64,000 nt of DNA from Corynebacterium aquilae DSM 44791 (GTDB lineage Bacteria; Actinomycetota; Actinomycetes; Mycobacteriales; Mycobacteriaceae), in NCBI RefSeq assembly GCF_001941445.1, contig NZ_CP009245.1, forward strand, positions 891,992 through 955,991, written 5' to 3'. The notes below the pieces were generated by a model, which worked only from the letters and a program-made list of their open reading frames with translations, had not been told where the DNA came from and ran no database searches. This document shows, one piece after another, positions 1 through 9,960 of this stretch (positions within the stretch are counted from its first letter, which is position 1; each line of letters opens with the position of its first letter). A program made the translations under genes and the position numbers.

Positions 1-1
1 T

Positions 2-1270
2 GAGGTCGGCACCGCGTTTGCGACCACCCTGTTCCACTGGACCTTGCACCCCTGGTCCGTGTACGCCATCGTCGGCCTGTCGATTGCTTATTCCACCTTC
101 CGTATCGGCCGCAAGCAGCTGCTGTCCGCAGCCTTCGTGCCGCTGATCGGCGAAAAGGGTGCGTCCGGCCCGCTGGGCACCTTGATTGACGTGCTCGCCA
201 TCGTGGCGACCGTGTTCGGTACCGCCGCCTCCCTGGGCATTGGTGCCGTCCAGATCGGCGCCGGCCTGGAAGCTGCTGGCATCGTCGAGGATCCCTCCAG
301 CCGCACCATCTTGACCATCGTGCTGATCTTGACCCTGGCATTTTTGATCTCCGCGATGTCGGGCGTGGGCAAGGGCATCCAGTACGTGTCCAACGCCAAC
401 ATGGTGCTGGCCTCCATCCTGGCGATCTTCGTGTTCGTGCTCGGCCCCACCGTGACCGTGCTCAACATGCTGCCCACCGCGATTGGCAACTACCTGCAGA
501 CCTTCTTCGAGATGGCGGCCCGCACCGCCGACAGTGCCGACGGCACCGCCGGTGAATGGCTGTCCGGCTGGACCATCTTCTACTGGGCATGGTGGATCTC
601 CTGGAGCCCCTTCGTCGGTATGTTCCTCGCCCGTATCTCCCGCGGCCGCACCATCCGCGAATTCATCGTCGGCGTGACCCTGGTGCCCGCCGCCGTGACC
701 GTCGTGTGGTTCTCCATCTTCGGTGGCACCGCCATCCACCTGGAGCAGGTCGGCGAGTCCATCTGGGGCGACGGCGATTCCAAGGCCCAGCTGTTCGATC
801 TGCTGCACACCATGCCCGGCGGCAAGGTCGCAGGTTTTGTCGCCATGATCCTGCTGGCCACCTTCTTCATCACCTCCGCCGACTCCGCCTCCACCGTCAT
901 GGGCTCCATGAGCCAAAACGGTCGTCTGGAAGCGAACCGCTGGATCACCGCCGCCTGGGGTGTGCTCACCGCAGCCATCGGCCTGACCCTGCTGATCTCC
1001 GGCGGTGACGACGCGCTGAACAACCTGCAAAACGTCACCATCATCGCCGCCAGCCCCTTCCTGCTGGTCATCATCGGCCTGATGTTCGCCCTCGTCAAGG
1101 GCCTGTCGGACGACCCGCTGTACCTGGACCACAAGGCACAGCAGAAGTTCGCCATGAAGCTTGCCCGCGAGCGTCGCATTCACGCCGAACACGCCCGCCG
1201 CGAAGCCCGCAAGGCAGCCCATCACCACGAGCGTGGCCACCGCCTGCGCAACCTGGCGCACAAGAAATAA
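2..1270 (+). CDS. betP: BCCT-family glycine betaine transporter BetP (3' part)
   Basis: The C-terminal 422 residues of a betaine/choline/carnitine transporter; the gene starts left of the window and is read in frame from base 2. BCCT carriers import compatible solutes such as glycine betaine with Na+ across the cytoplasmic membrane. The tryptophan-rich BCCT signature [17 protein letters not shown] is at bases about 570-620, within a series of hydrophobic helices. After the last helix a basic tail follows, including [19 protein letters not shown] and then Arg/His/Lys-rich sequence. This closely matches my recollection of the C. glutamicum BetP tail, the domain that senses osmotic stress, so BetP is preferred over EctP or LcoP. 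The start and promoter lie outside the window. A terminator follows at 1335-1386. Confidence 0.85.
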   Translation, partial: EVGTAFATTLFHWTLHPWSVYAIVGLSIAYSTFRIGRKQLLSAAFVPLIGEKGASGPLGTLIDVLAIVATVFGTAASLGIGAVQIGAGLEAAGIVEDPSSRTILTIVLILTLAFLISAMSGVGKGIQYVSNANMVLASILAIFVFVLGPTVTVLNMLPTAIGNYLQTFFEMAARTADSADGTAGEWLSGWTIFYWAWWISWSPFVGMFLARISRGRTIREFIVGVTLVPAAVTVVWFSIFGGTAIHLEQVGESIWGDGDSKAQLFDLLHTMPGGKVAGFVAMILLATFFITSADSASTVMGSMSQNGRLEANRWITAAWGVLTAAIGLTLLISGGDDALNNLQNVTIIAASPFLLVIIGLMFALVKGLSDDPLYLDHKAQQKFAMKLARERRIHAEHARREARKAAHHHERGHRLRNLAHKK

Positions 1271-1334
1271 CCGGCCCAGGAAATAACCCGCTTAGGAAAT
1301 AACCCCCTCGGGGCACCCGCCTGAAGCGAACTCG

Positions 1335-1386
1335 CACCACCGTCGACCCCTTCCGCACCCCGGAAGTGGCGGCGGTGGTGTCTTTT
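1335..1386 (+). terminator. Intrinsic terminator after betP
   Basis: Arms 1335-1342 (CACCACCG) and 1373-1380 (CGGTGGTG) pair perfectly, enclose a second small hairpin (TTCCG/CGGAA) and are followed directly by TCTTTTT. Confidence 0.75.
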
Positions 1387-1501
1387 TCGCACCCTCTACC
1401 CGTTGTTGTCCTCACGTCCGCGTCTATACGGGTACCGTGTTTGTTAATCACCTAGCTCAAGCGCCTAACTCGCGCCCCGGCACACCACGAGGTTTTAGCT
1501 C

Positions 1502-1984
1502 ATGAAACTTGCAGAAGTACTCGCCGTGCGGGCGGATATCCAAACCCGCATGCGGCAACTGCTTGAACGCGCCACCAATGTCATCCGAGTTCAAGAAGGC
1601 GAGGAGCCCGCAGAGTCTCCCCAAGACCTGCTGGGCGAATACGACGCGCTCAACGAAAAACTCGTCCGCCTCATCGCGATGATCAACGACATCAACAACA
1701 ACACCGTGCTGCCGGGTGAAGACATCACCGTCACCCAAGCCATCGCCCGCCGCGACGGGCTGCAGCGCGAGCAGCAGTTCTATCAGCTGCTCGCCGACAA
1801 CGCCTCAGAGCGCATCGACCGCTACTCCCGGACCGAGATCAAACTCGTCGCCACCTACCCCGTGGCCACCTTGCGGCAACGCGCAGATGCGGCTGGAAAG
1901 AAATTCCGCCAGCTCGACGTGCAACTCCAAGCACTGAACTGGTCGGTCGACGTTCCAGAAGACTTCAGCGCCGACTGGCAATAA
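1502..1984 (+). CDS. DIP1984 family protein
   Basis: A 160-residue soluble, mostly helical protein without signal peptide or membrane segment. It matches the DIP1984 family by the opening MKLAEVLAVRADIQTRM, the QEGEEPAESPQDLL segment, and DRYSRTEIKLVATYPVATL near residues 105-125. The family is widespread in bacteria but its biochemical role is not known; older annotations sometimes call relatives septicolysin, which should not be taken as a function. The start ATG at 1502 is preceded by a GAGG about ten bases upstream. It stands alone: betP is terminated before it and a hairpin at 2190-2227 follows after a spacer of about 200 bases. Confidence 0.8.
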   Translation: MKLAEVLAVRADIQTRMRQLLERATNVIRVQEGEEPAESPQDLLGEYDALNEKLVRLIAMINDINNNTVLPGEDITVTQAIARRDGLQREQQFYQLLADNASERIDRYSRTEIKLVATYPVATLRQRADAAGKKFRQLDVQLQALNWSVDVPEDFSADWQ

Positions 1985-2189
1985 CACCAGTGAAGTGTCG
2001 GTAGCTATCAGCGGGATACACCCACCGCAGGCGCGGCCTGCTCCCATTTGATCTCAGACTCTGGGCCGGAGTCACCTCAACCGTGTACGGCCGGGATCGA
2101 GCACATGGGCACCGTGCAGCGTGTATCGAGTACAACCACGTATCCGGGATAGCGAGGGAGGGAACGGGGACACCACAAACAACACCACC

Positions 2190-2227
2190 AATCCACGCCG
2201 CACCATCGAGTGTGGCGTGGATTTCTT
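2190..2227 (+). terminator. Intrinsic terminator between the DIP1984 gene and the alcohol dehydrogenase
   Basis: Arms 2190-2199 (AATCCACGCC) and 2214-2223 (GGCGTGGATT) pair perfectly and run into TTCTTTAT. The rest of the 385-base spacer 1985-2369 holds no convincing gene. A -10-like TATACT at 2281-2286 may start the alcohol dehydrogenase mRNA, but no good -35 was found. Confidence 0.65.
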
Positions 2228-2369
2228 TATATCCACCACTGTGCAGCTAAACACATCCGTTTTCACTAGGTGTCAATAGCTATACTCGCGACTATGACCC
2301 CCGAGGGTTCCAACAAGGGTGCCGTCCGAACAGATCCCCCTTTTTTTGCTTCGTTGGAAGGAGCACATC

Positions 2370-3461
2370 ATGAAAGCTGCAGTCACCAGAGCAGTTGGCC
2401 AAGGATTCACCGTCGAAGAGGTCAACCTCGCACAACCCCAAGGCCGAGAAGTCCTCGTGGAGGTCAAAGCCTCCGGCTTGTGCCACTCCGATCTGCACAT
2501 CGAACAAAACGGCTTCGACTTCCCCTTCCCGGTGGTCCTGGGCCACGAAATCTCCGGCGTCATCGCCGCCGTCGGCCCAGAGGTCACCACCATGGAGGTC
2601 GGGCAGCACGTGGTTGCCTGCCTCATCCAGTTCTGTGGCGCCTGCGAGGAATGCCTCTCCGGGCGCACCTACCAATGCCTGAACCAGGCCTACACCCTGC
2701 GCGGCCCGGATGAGGCGCCCCGCTTGACCGACGCTGACGGCGAGCCGATCGCCCAGTTCTTCGGCATCAGCGGCTTCGCGGAAAAAGTGCTCGTGCACGA
2801 AAACCAACTGGCGGTCGTCAACAACGAGATCCCCTTCCCGCAGGCGGCCATCTTGGGCTGCGCCACGGTCACCGGCGCCGGTGCCGCCATCAACACTGCG
2901 CAGGTGCGCGTCGGCGACCGGGTCGCCGTCATCGGTACCGGTGGCGTGGGCCTGAATGCCATCAGTGGTGCCGCACTTGCCGGCGCCCGCCACGTCATCG
3001 CCATCGACATCGACGACACCAAGCTGGAAGCGGCGAAGAAGTTCGGCGCCACCGACGTCATCAACTCCTCCACGGTCGATCCGGTTGAGGCGGTCAAGCG
3101 GCTGTGTGGCGGCGTCGACCACGCTTTTGAGGTCATCGGCCTGGAGCAAACCCAGCAGCAGGCCTATGCCATGACCGCGCCTGGTGGGCGCGCCTACTTC
3201 ATCGGTATTGCCAAGCCCGGCACGACCCTTTCAATCGATACCTCCCTCGGCATCCTGGCCGCCCACAACGGCGTCCAGGGCGTGTGGATGGGCTCGAGCA
3301 ACATCAAGCGCGACATTCCGATGTATGCCGACATGTACGTGCAGGGGCGCCTGAATCTGGATGACCTGATCACCCAGGAAATCAGCATCGACGAGGTCGA
3401 CCAGGCCTACGAGCAACTGAAGAAGGGCGGAATCATCCGCTCGGTGATTACCAAGTTCTAA
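2370..3461 (+). CDS. Zinc-dependent alcohol dehydrogenase
   Basis: A 363-residue medium-chain dehydrogenase/reductase that would oxidise an alcohol or reduce an aldehyde with a nicotinamide cofactor. Catalytic-zinc ligands are visible as C38 (GLCHSD), H59-E60 (LGHE) and C164 (LGCATVTG); the structural zinc site is C89, C92, C95 and C103. The Rossmann motif GTGGVG is at 189-194. Length is normal for the class III/NDMA-dependent branch. The start at 2370 has a good ribosome site (GGAAGGA, 2356-2362); a longer reading from 2319 lacks one. It is monocistronic, closed by the hairpin at 3503-3538. The substrate cannot be read from sequence; a formaldehyde/mycothiol enzyme is possible but not shown. 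Confidence 0.85.
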   Translation: MKAAVTRAVGQGFTVEEVNLAQPQGREVLVEVKASGLCHSDLHIEQNGFDFPFPVVLGHEISGVIAAVGPEVTTMEVGQHVVACLIQFCGACEECLSGRTYQCLNQAYTLRGPDEAPRLTDADGEPIAQFFGISGFAEKVLVHENQLAVVNNEIPFPQAAILGCATVTGAGAAINTAQVRVGDRVAVIGTGGVGLNAISGAALAGARHVIAIDIDDTKLEAAKKFGATDVINSSTVDPVEAVKRLCGGVDHAFEVIGLEQTQQQAYAMTAPGGRAYFIGIAKPGTTLSIDTSLGILAAHNGVQGVWMGSSNIKRDIPMYADMYVQGRLNLDDLITQEISIDEVDQAYEQLKKGGIIRSVITKF

Positions 3462-3502
3462 AAGTTCTCACCCCTTGCTGCGTGCAGTACTGCAGGCAGC
3501 CA

Positions 3503-3538
3503 GATCCCCTCGTGTGCGTGCGAGGGGATCGTCGTTTA
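3503..3538 (+). terminator. Intrinsic terminator after the alcohol dehydrogenase
   Basis: Perfect 10-bp arms GATCCCCTCG (3503-3512) and CGAGGGGATC (3521-3530), then GTCGTTTA. Downstream to 3801 the DNA is very G-rich and then AT-rich, with no recognisable gene; a -10-like TAATAT lies at 3747-3752. Confidence 0.7.
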
Positions 3539-3801
3539 AAGGGTGGATGGGGCGCTCGCATAGTGGGCGCGGTGGCGGTAGCTGGTGGCGGTGGGTGGTG
3601 GCGTTGTGCCAGCTTGCGGGGCATCCCCCCGGATGGGGGAAGGGGTGGGGGAGTTAGGTCATACCAAAAAATAGGGGATGTGCAGCACGGTTGCTATGTT
3701 TGCACAACGGATGTCATTTAGTCGGGTTTTCTTTTTGTGTTGGGCACCTAATATTAAGCGCGTCCGAAACTAGTTTTTTGACGCAAGGATTGAGCATCGA
3801 C

Positions 3802-6510
3802 ATGACCACCCGCCTGAACAACCGCGGTCAACTGCAACGGCGCCGCCAGCGCCTCGCCGGGGCTGCACTGGCCGCCGCCGGCATCATCACTGGCAGCCTG
3901 GTGATTGTTCCCCCAAGCCACGCGGACGATGGGGTTGACCGCACCAACGACTACGTCACCGGGGTGACCGCGCAACGCTCCGAGGCGCAGCCCGGCGCGC
4001 CGCTGGTTGTTGGCGAGAAGTTGTCTTTTGGTTTCACCTTTGATGCTTCCCAGTTCGCTTATACCGATAAGGCCGCTAAGCCTGGTGATTTTATTCGGGT
4101 GCATTTGCCGAACTGGTTGCAGTTCAATGGTGCGAATGTGGCGATGCGCACGGCCTCGGATGAGGTTGTGGCTAATTGTGAGCAGCAGGTTGGCCCGGAT
4201 TTGACCTGTACGTTTACGAATTTTGTGCTGGAGAATCCGCAGGATATTTCGGGTTGGTATAAGTCTGTTGCCACTGTCGTTGAGGTCAGCGATGAGGTGG
4301 TGGACAACATTACGGTGGGTACTCAGTTGGTGACGCCGAATAAGGTTGTTGGGGTGGATGAGGGAACCCCGGTGCCGGCGCCGGTTCCGCCGGTGGGGCG
4401 GCAGGCGCCGGATGAGAAGACCCGCACGAATGAGTCTGCTGCGAAGTGGGGCGAGTTCATGGATGTGCGGGAGTTCACCAACGGCACCAGTGTGTTTGGG
4501 TGGTTTATTTCCACCCCGGGTACTGGTGGGACGATCACGATTGTGGATCCGATGCCGCGCCCGCAGGCGCGTGCCGAGTACCTGGATGGTACGGCCGGCT
4601 ATAAGCAGTCGGTGGAGGTGCGGGTGCGCGATACCGCCCGTGAGGGGGAGGACGGCGGTAGCTGGAATCTGGCTGATGATGCGCAGCCGGGTACTGCCTG
4701 GCGTTTGGATAACTATGAGGTGAATTGGTCCGTGGACGCCGATGGCCGCAATGTGGCCACGGTGGTTATCCCGAACACGGATAAGGCGTTTACTTATCGG
4801 GTGGGCATTTATACCGGCACGGTTCCGGACGCCTATAACGATGGCACCACTATTGAGAATGTGGCCTCTATTGATGCGCGCACGACTGCTGGTCGTGTGG
4901 AGGTTCACCCGCAGACCAGTGCTGGCGGTACGGGTAATCCCTCTATTGCTGAGGTGAAGGTGTTCAAGGCGTTGCGCGGTGAGGGGGATTCTCCGGCGGA
5001 GGATACTCCGTACACGGTGATTGCGACGTGGAGTGAGAATGGGGTGGAGAAGTCCCGTGAGCTGACGGTGACCTCTACGTCCCCGGCGGTGTTGTCGGGC
5101 TTGCCGGCGGGCACTGTTGTCACCCTGGTGGAGAAGGCTGCTGCGGCACCCGCGGATGCTGGCTTCGAGTATGAGGGGCAGGAGTTTGGCGCGGGTCGCT
5201 TCGGTGACGAGCAGGCCGATTGGTTCCAGGCGGAAGGCAATAAGGCGGTGGTGACTGCCGACGGTGGTAAGAGCCGCGCGGTGTTGTTGACTAACCACTT
5301 TGGCCCGAAGCTTGTTTTTGTGCCCTTCAGCGTGCATAAGACGGTCACCGGTGTGGAGAACCCGGCAGGGGAGTACACGGTCTACGGCACCTGTGATCAG
5401 GATTCCCGCGACGGCAAGATCACCGCTGGTATCGAGTTCCCGGTGACCGTTACGGCAGGTGCTGACGTTGTTGTTGGTGAGTTTCCTCAGGGAACCACTT
5501 GTGACATCGTCCGCGAGGACACCGATAAAGCCCGCGTGGATGGCTACACGCTGACTGCGGAGCTGCCGAAGCCGGTTGTTCTGGGGGCGGCTGCCACCGC
5601 TACCGTGGCGAATACCTACACCCCGGTTGTTCCGTCGAGCACTCCGCCGACCACCCCGGTGGAGCCGACTCCCTCCGAGCCGACCACTCCGCCTACAACT
5701 CCGGCTAAGCCGAGCGAGCCCAGCAAGCCGAGTGAGCCGAGTAGTACTCCGGTCAAACCCACCCCCTCGGAGCCGACGACCCCGTTGAAGACCCCGTCGA
5801 CTACTCCGGTTAAGCCGAGCGAGCCCAGTAAGCCGAGTGAGCCGAGTAGTACTCCGGTCAAGCCCACTCCCTCGGAGCCGACGACCCCGCTGAAGACCCC
5901 TTCGACAACTCCGGCTAAGCCGAGCGAGCCCAGTAAGCCGAGTGAGCCGAGTAGTACTCCGGTCAAGCCCACTCCCTCGGAGCCGACGACCCCGCTGAAG
6001 ACCCCGTCGACTACTCCGGCTAAGCCGAGCGAGCCGAGTAAGCCGAGTGAGCCGAGTAGTACTCCGGTTAAGCCCACCCCGTCGGTGCCGACCACGACTA
6101 CAAAGACCACGACCCCGGTCGTGCCGACTGTGCCGACTACTCCGCCGAGCCCATCTGCCGGCTCGAGCAGCTCGGTTCCTTGGTGGGTTGTTCTGATTCC
6201 GTTTGTGCCGTTGGTGGTTGGTGGTGGCTCCAGTGTGGTGGAGTCCCCGGCGCCCACCCCGGTTGTCGACAACACTCCGGATTCTGAGGTGGCCCCGTCG
6301 CCAACTCCGGTGGCTACTCGCGTCGAGCGCCCCGAGCCTGCCCAGCCGGTTAAGGGGCTGCCGCGCGGTACGACGAGCGCTGCCCAGCCGCCGGCATCTC
6401 AGCGTCAGCTGGCCAATACCGGTGTTGCATTGGAAGGTCTGCTGGCGACCGCTGGCGCCTTGCTGGTGCTGGGTGCTGCCGCGTTTGTCGTGGGTCGGCG
6501 CCGCGCCTAA
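3802..6510 (+). CDS. Wall-anchored surface protein with DUF5979-type domains and LANTG sorting signal
   Basis: A 902-residue secreted protein. Residues 1-41 form a signal peptide (twin-Arg-rich start, hydrophobic core, cleavage after SHA). Residues about 50-390 look like adhesin beta-sandwich domains, and about 395-610 contain two DUF5979-like modules (for example FSVHKTVTGVENPAGEYTV) typical of corynebacterial surface proteins. A Pro/Ser/Thr/Lys/Glu-rich stalk with 35-residue repeats spans about 630-762. A second hydrophobic stretch (PWWVVLIPFVPLVVGG) precedes the true sorting signal LANTG at 870-874, a hydrophobic helix and the RRRA tail. LANTG departs from LPxTG at the second position. No sortase or partner pilin lies in the window, so attachment by a housekeeping sortase is inferred. 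ATG 3802 follows AAGGA at 3785-3789; an upstream reading from 3691 has no ribosome site. Confidence 0.8.
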   Translation: MTTRLNNRGQLQRRRQRLAGAALAAAGIITGSLVIVPPSHADDGVDRTNDYVTGVTAQRSEAQPGAPLVVGEKLSFGFTFDASQFAYTDKAAKPGDFIRVHLPNWLQFNGANVAMRTASDEVVANCEQQVGPDLTCTFTNFVLENPQDISGWYKSVATVVEVSDEVVDNITVGTQLVTPNKVVGVDEGTPVPAPVPPVGRQAPDEKTRTNESAAKWGEFMDVREFTNGTSVFGWFISTPGTGGTITIVDPMPRPQARAEYLDGTAGYKQSVEVRVRDTAREGEDGGSWNLADDAQPGTAWRLDNYEVNWSVDADGRNVATVVIPNTDKAFTYRVGIYTGTVPDAYNDGTTIENVASIDARTTAGRVEVHPQTSAGGTGNPSIAEVKVFKALRGEGDSPAEDTPYTVIATWSENGVEKSRELTVTSTSPAVLSGLPAGTVVTLVEKAAAAPADAGFEYEGQEFGAGRFGDEQADWFQAEGNKAVVTADGGKSRAVLLTNHFGPKLVFVPFSVHKTVTGVENPAGEYTVYGTCDQDSRDGKITAGIEFPVTVTAGADVVVGEFPQGTTCDIVREDTDKARVDGYTLTAELPKPVVLGAAATATVANTYTPVVPSSTPPTTPVEPTPSEPTTPPTTPAKPSEPSKPSEPSSTPVKPTPSEPTTPLKTPSTTPVKPSEPSKPSEPSSTPVKPTPSEPTTPLKTPSTTPAKPSEPSKPSEPSSTPVKPTPSEPTTPLKTPSTTPAKPSEPSKPSEPSSTPVKPTPSVPTTTTKTTTPVVPTVPTTPPSPSAGSSSSVPWWVVLIPFVPLVVGGGSSVVESPAPTPVVDNTPDSEVAPSPTPVATRVERPEPAQPVKGLPRGTTSAAQPPASQRQLANTGVALEGLLATAGALLVLGAAAFVVGRRRA
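5690..6085 (+). repeat. 105-bp tandem repeats coding for a Pro/Ser/Glu/Lys stalk
   Basis: The anchor GTAGTACTCC recurs at 5741, 5846, 5951 and 6056, exactly 105 bases (35 codons) apart, with nearly identical sequence between. The period keeps the frame, so copy number can change without breaking the protein. Each unit encodes PSEPSKPSEPSSTPVKP followed by TPSEPTTPLKTPSTTP. Confidence 0.9.
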
Positions 6511-6872
6511 AAATTGCCGCGGCGGCCGGTGCTGATTGGTGCTGGCCAGCTTCCGGCCAGGTGGGGCTGTGGCTCAATGAAGTCGTGATGAGCCAAAAGC
6601 GCCCTTTAAGGGCCTTTATCAGCCACCCCAGTATCCCGTGTGTGGTGATGCTGGGGCGGCTGTGCTGTGTGCGGCCCTATTAGTGGGGGTCTTATTGCGG
6701 GTGGAGAAAACTAGTGGGGCAGGGGAGTGCGGGGTTGGCTGTTTTATGGGGGTGCAGTGTGCTGTGCGGGGGCTGTGGTGTGCCGTGCGTGTGTTGTGGT
6801 GTGATCGCTGGTTATCGCTTGGGCAAAACTGGGGGTGGTTTACGGCCCAGCGCTTGGAGTCAACTAAGGTAG
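6511..6872. other. Intergenic stretch before metG
   Basis: About 360 bases without a supported gene. A weak hairpin GCCC/GGGC around 6601-6613 with a short T-rich tail may end the surface-protein mRNA. The second half is an unusual G/T-rich stretch. TAAGGT at 6865-6870 is a plausible -10 box for metG. Confidence 0.4.
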
Positions 6873-6878
6873 ATGACC

Positions 6879-8720
6879 ATGACAAAGTCTGTGCTCACCG
6901 CTGTTGCCTGGCCGTACGCTAACGGCCCCCGCCACATCGGCCACGTCGCCGGTTTCGGCGTGCCTTCCGATGTTTTCGCCCGCTACCAGCGAATGGCTGG
7001 CGCGGACGTGCTGATGATTTCCGGCACCGACGAGCACGGCACCCCACTGCTGGTGCAGGCCGAAAAAGAAGGCGTCAGCGTGCAGGAGCTGGCTGACCGT
7101 TACAACCGCCAGATCGTCACCGACCTGGCCGGCCTGGGCTTGTCCTACGACCTGTTTACTCGCACCACCACCCGTAATCACTATGCGGTGGTGCAGGAGC
7201 TGTTCCGTGGTTTGTACGACAACGGCTACATGCTCAAGGAGACCACCATGGGTGCGATCTCCCCGTCGACGGGCCGTACCCTGCCGGACCGCTACATTGA
7301 GGGCACCTGCCCGATTTGCGGCGCCGACGGTGCCCGCGGCGACCAGTGCGATGCTTGCGGCAATCAGCTGGATCCGGCGGATCTGATCAATCCGGTCTCC
7401 AAGATCAATGGCGAGACCCCGAAGTTCATTGAGACCGAGCATTTCCTGCTGGACCTGCCGAGCCTGGCTGAGGCACTGCGGGTGTGGCTGCAGGGGCGCG
7501 AGGACTGGCGCCCCAACGTGTTGAAGTTCTCCCTGAACCTGCTGGATGATCTGCGCCCCCGCGCCATGACTCGCGATATTGACTGGGGTGTGCCGATCCC
7601 GATTGAGGGCTGGCAGGACAACAACGCCAAGAAGTTGTATGTGTGGTTCGACGCGGTGGTCGGCTACCTGTCTGCCTCCATCGAGTGGGCGTACCGCAGT
7701 GGGGATCCGGAGGCGTGGAAGCGTTTTTGGACCGCTGAGACCGCCCAGTCCTTCTACTTCATGGGCAAAGACAACATCACCTTCCACTCCCAGATTTGGC
7801 CGGCCGAGCTGCTGGGCTACCGGGGTGAGGGTGCTAAGGGCGGCGAGGCTGGCGAGTTCGGTGAGCTGCAGCTGCCGACCGAGGTGGTCTCCTCCGAGTA
7901 CCTGACCATGTCCGGCTCGAAGTTCTCCTCCTCCAAGGGTGTGGTGATCTATGTCAAGGACTTCCTCGCCGATTTCGGCCCGGATCCTTTGCGCTACTTC
8001 ATCGCCACCGCCGGCCCGGAAAACACCGACACCGACTTCACCTGGGACGAGTTCGTTCGCCGCGTCAACAACGAGCTGGCTAACGGCTGGGGCAACCTGG
8101 TCTCGCGCACCGTGGCGATGGCCGCGAAAAACTTCGGTGCTGTGCCCGCCCCGGGCGAGCTGAGCGAAGCCGACCAGAAACTGCTAGACCTGGCCGAAAA
8201 CGCTTTCGCCGTGGTCGGTGAGCACCTGGAGCACTCCCGCTTCAAGGCCGGTATCACCCACGCCATGCACGTGGTTGGCGAATGCAACGCCTACCTGGGT
8301 GAGCAAGAGCCCTGGCACTTGGCTAAGGACCCGGAGCAAAAAGAGCGCCTGGCCACCGTGCTGTGGGTTGCCCTGCAGGTGATCTCTGATGCCAACACCC
8401 TGCTGACCCCCTACCTGCCGTCCACCGCGCAAAAGGTGCACGAAACCCTAGGACGCACCGGGGTGTGGGCCGCCATGCCGAAGGTGGTGGAGGTCAGCGA
8501 CGACATGCCGGTGGAACCGGTCGGTGTGGGCGTGCCCGAAAAGGGCCGCACCTACCCGGTCATCATGGGCGACTACCAGGCAGGCCAGGCACACTGGGGT
8601 CGCACCCCGATGGTGGCCGGCGTGGAGCTGAGCAAGCCGAAGCCGCTGATCCAGAAGCTCGACCCCGAGCTTGGTGAGACCGGCCCCGAATGGGCCCCGG
8701 TCCAGCGCGACGAGGCCTAA
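6879..8720 (+). CDS. metG: Methionyl-tRNA synthetase
   Basis: Charges tRNA-Met with methionine in the cytoplasm. The class I HIGH box is present as RHIGHVAG near residue 20, and the KMSKS loop as KFSSSKG near residue 348. A zinc knuckle CPIC..CDAC lies at about 144-160, placing it with the two-cysteine-pair MetRS1 type. About 613 residues, without the C-terminal tRNA-binding domain found in some relatives. Two ATGs are possible (6873 and 6879). The second is chosen because TAAGGT (6865-6870) would then be a -10 box eight bases upstream, giving a leaderless mRNA; with AAGG as ribosome site the spacing also favours 6879. A strong terminator follows. Confidence 0.97.
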   Translation: MTKSVLTAVAWPYANGPRHIGHVAGFGVPSDVFARYQRMAGADVLMISGTDEHGTPLLVQAEKEGVSVQELADRYNRQIVTDLAGLGLSYDLFTRTTTRNHYAVVQELFRGLYDNGYMLKETTMGAISPSTGRTLPDRYIEGTCPICGADGARGDQCDACGNQLDPADLINPVSKINGETPKFIETEHFLLDLPSLAEALRVWLQGREDWRPNVLKFSLNLLDDLRPRAMTRDIDWGVPIPIEGWQDNNAKKLYVWFDAVVGYLSASIEWAYRSGDPEAWKRFWTAETAQSFYFMGKDNITFHSQIWPAELLGYRGEGAKGGEAGEFGELQLPTEVVSSEYLTMSGSKFSSSKGVVIYVKDFLADFGPDPLRYFIATAGPENTDTDFTWDEFVRRVNNELANGWGNLVSRTVAMAAKNFGAVPAPGELSEADQKLLDLAENAFAVVGEHLEHSRFKAGITHAMHVVGECNAYLGEQEPWHLAKDPEQKERLATVLWVALQVISDANTLLTPYLPSTAQKVHETLGRTGVWAAMPKVVEVSDDMPVEPVGVGVPEKGRTYPVIMGDYQAGQAHWGRTPMVAGVELSKPKPLIQKLDPELGETGPEWAPVQRDEA

Positions 8721-8764
8721 ACCAGCCCCCACCCGCGAGCCTTTGCGGCCTTAAAAGACTCGAC

Positions 8765-8812
8765 ATCCCCGGTGCGTGCCCTTGAAGTAAGGGTGCGCGC
8801 CGGGGATTTTGG
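8765..8812 (+). terminator. Intrinsic terminator after metG
   Basis: Long stem: ATCCCCGG (8765-8772) with CCGGGGAT (8800-8807) enclosing GCCCTT/AAGGGT, followed by TTTGGGTTT. Confidence 0.8.
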
Positions 8813-8912
8813 GTTTGGGAGTGTTGGATGCCGCGCATCGACGCGTGGGCACATAGGCTCGAAAGGTCAATCCGTGCACAGATAACCAGCGTGGGAGTGA
8901 AACCAGACAACC

Positions 8913-9749
8913 ATGGGTAAAAAGAAGCCTCGTCCAATTCCGGTTCCGGCAGAAAAAATCCCCGGGCTCATCGACGCCCACACCCACCTCGCCTCCTGTG
9001 GGCTGCACACCGGTGAGCAGATCCGGGAATTCATTGCCCAGGCTGCTGTAGCCGGGGTGGAGCGCATCTGCACCGTGGGCGATGGGCTGGATGAGGCGGA
9101 AGCCGCCCTGCGTGCAGCACACGACAGTGATGCCGTGTATGCGGCCTGCGCGATTCACCCGACCCGTGCTGGCGAACTCGACGATGCGGCGCGCGCCCGC
9201 CTGACGGAGATGGCCGCCGATCCCCGGTGTGTGGCCATTGGGGAAACCGGCCTGGATACCTATTGGATTAAGCACTCCGATACCTGCGCCGACTTGGACA
9301 CCCAGGAAGAAGCCCTGCGCTGGCATATCGATCTGGCGATCTCTAGCGGCAAGGCGTTGATGATCCACAATCGCGAAGCAGACGCGGACTTGTTGCGGGT
9401 GTTGGCGGATGCGCCGCAGCCGAAGGAAACCATCCTGCACTGCTTCTCCTCCCCGCTGGATGTGGCGGAAGAAGCACTAGCGCGTGGCTATGTGCTGAGC
9501 TTTGCCGGCAACGTGACTTTTAAGCGCAATGATTTCTTGCGGGAAGCGGCGCGTTTGGCGCCGGCGGGCCAGTACCTCATCGAAACGGATGCGCCCTATA
9601 TGACCCCGGAGCCTTTCCGTGGGGCGAAAAATTCCCCGGCGTTAATCGGCCACACGGCGTTGTGTGTGGCGCAGGCGCGCGGACAGGATGTCGCGGAGAC
9701 TGTGACGGAGATTAACTCCACCTTCTCGCGTGTCTATGGACTCGCCTAG
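8913..9749 (+). CDS. tatD: TatD-family metal-dependent DNase/hydrolase
   Basis: A 278-residue amidohydrolase-fold protein of the TatD/YcfH/YabD group, which hydrolyse DNA 3' ends using two metals. Metal ligands are visible: D21-A-H23-T-H25, the IGETGLD glutamate near residue 110, IHNRE near 151, HCFSS near 177 and ETDAPYM near 228. Length matches the family. In corynebacteria and mycobacteria the gene stands between metG and rpf/ksgA as here; that shared order supports orthology. It begins at ATG 8913 with no strong Shine-Dalgarno. A weak GGAGT/ACTCC hairpin with a T-rich tail follows at about 9779-9815. Confidence 0.93.
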   Translation: MGKKKPRPIPVPAEKIPGLIDAHTHLASCGLHTGEQIREFIAQAAVAGVERICTVGDGLDEAEAALRAAHDSDAVYAACAIHPTRAGELDDAARARLTEMAADPRCVAIGETGLDTYWIKHSDTCADLDTQEEALRWHIDLAISSGKALMIHNREADADLLRVLADAPQPKETILHCFSSPLDVAEEALARGYVLSFAGNVTFKRNDFLREAARLAPAGQYLIETDAPYMTPEPFRGAKNSPALIGHTALCVAQARGQDVAETVTEINSTFSRVYGLA

Positions 9750-9846
9750 CACTCACCTGACTGTGGCGCAAGGGGATGGGAGTGAAAGAAAGGTACTCCT
9801 GTTGTTATTTTGGGCCACTACCTAGTTGGGTGTGTCCTGAAATACC

Positions 9847-9878
9847 TAGACAACACGGCTTTGTTACCGTATCGTGAC
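9847..9878 (+). promoter_or_regulatory. Candidate rpf2 promoter with overlapping MtrA-like box
   Basis: TAGACA (9847-9852) and TATCGT (9870-9875) are 17 bases apart. Read on the other strand, bases 9863-9878 are GTCAC-N6-GTAAC, a direct repeat like the sites of the envelope-stress regulator MtrA, which is known to control rpf2 in C. glutamicum. The box overlaps the -10, which would fit repression. This is motif reading only. Confidence 0.4.
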
Positions 9879-9960
9879 ATCAGACGTTCGGCGGGTGCCA
9901 CGCCGACACGGCCCCGGTTTCACCCCCACATGAGGGAAAATCACCACCGTGTCATTTAGT

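Noticed and set aside
5690-6085. CRISPR array
   Set aside because: Repeats are contiguous 105-base coding units without unique spacers, and there are no cas genes.
5616-6275. Minus-strand Gly/Val/Leu-rich repetitive frame
   Set aside because: Complement of the 105-bp stalk repeats; no independent support.
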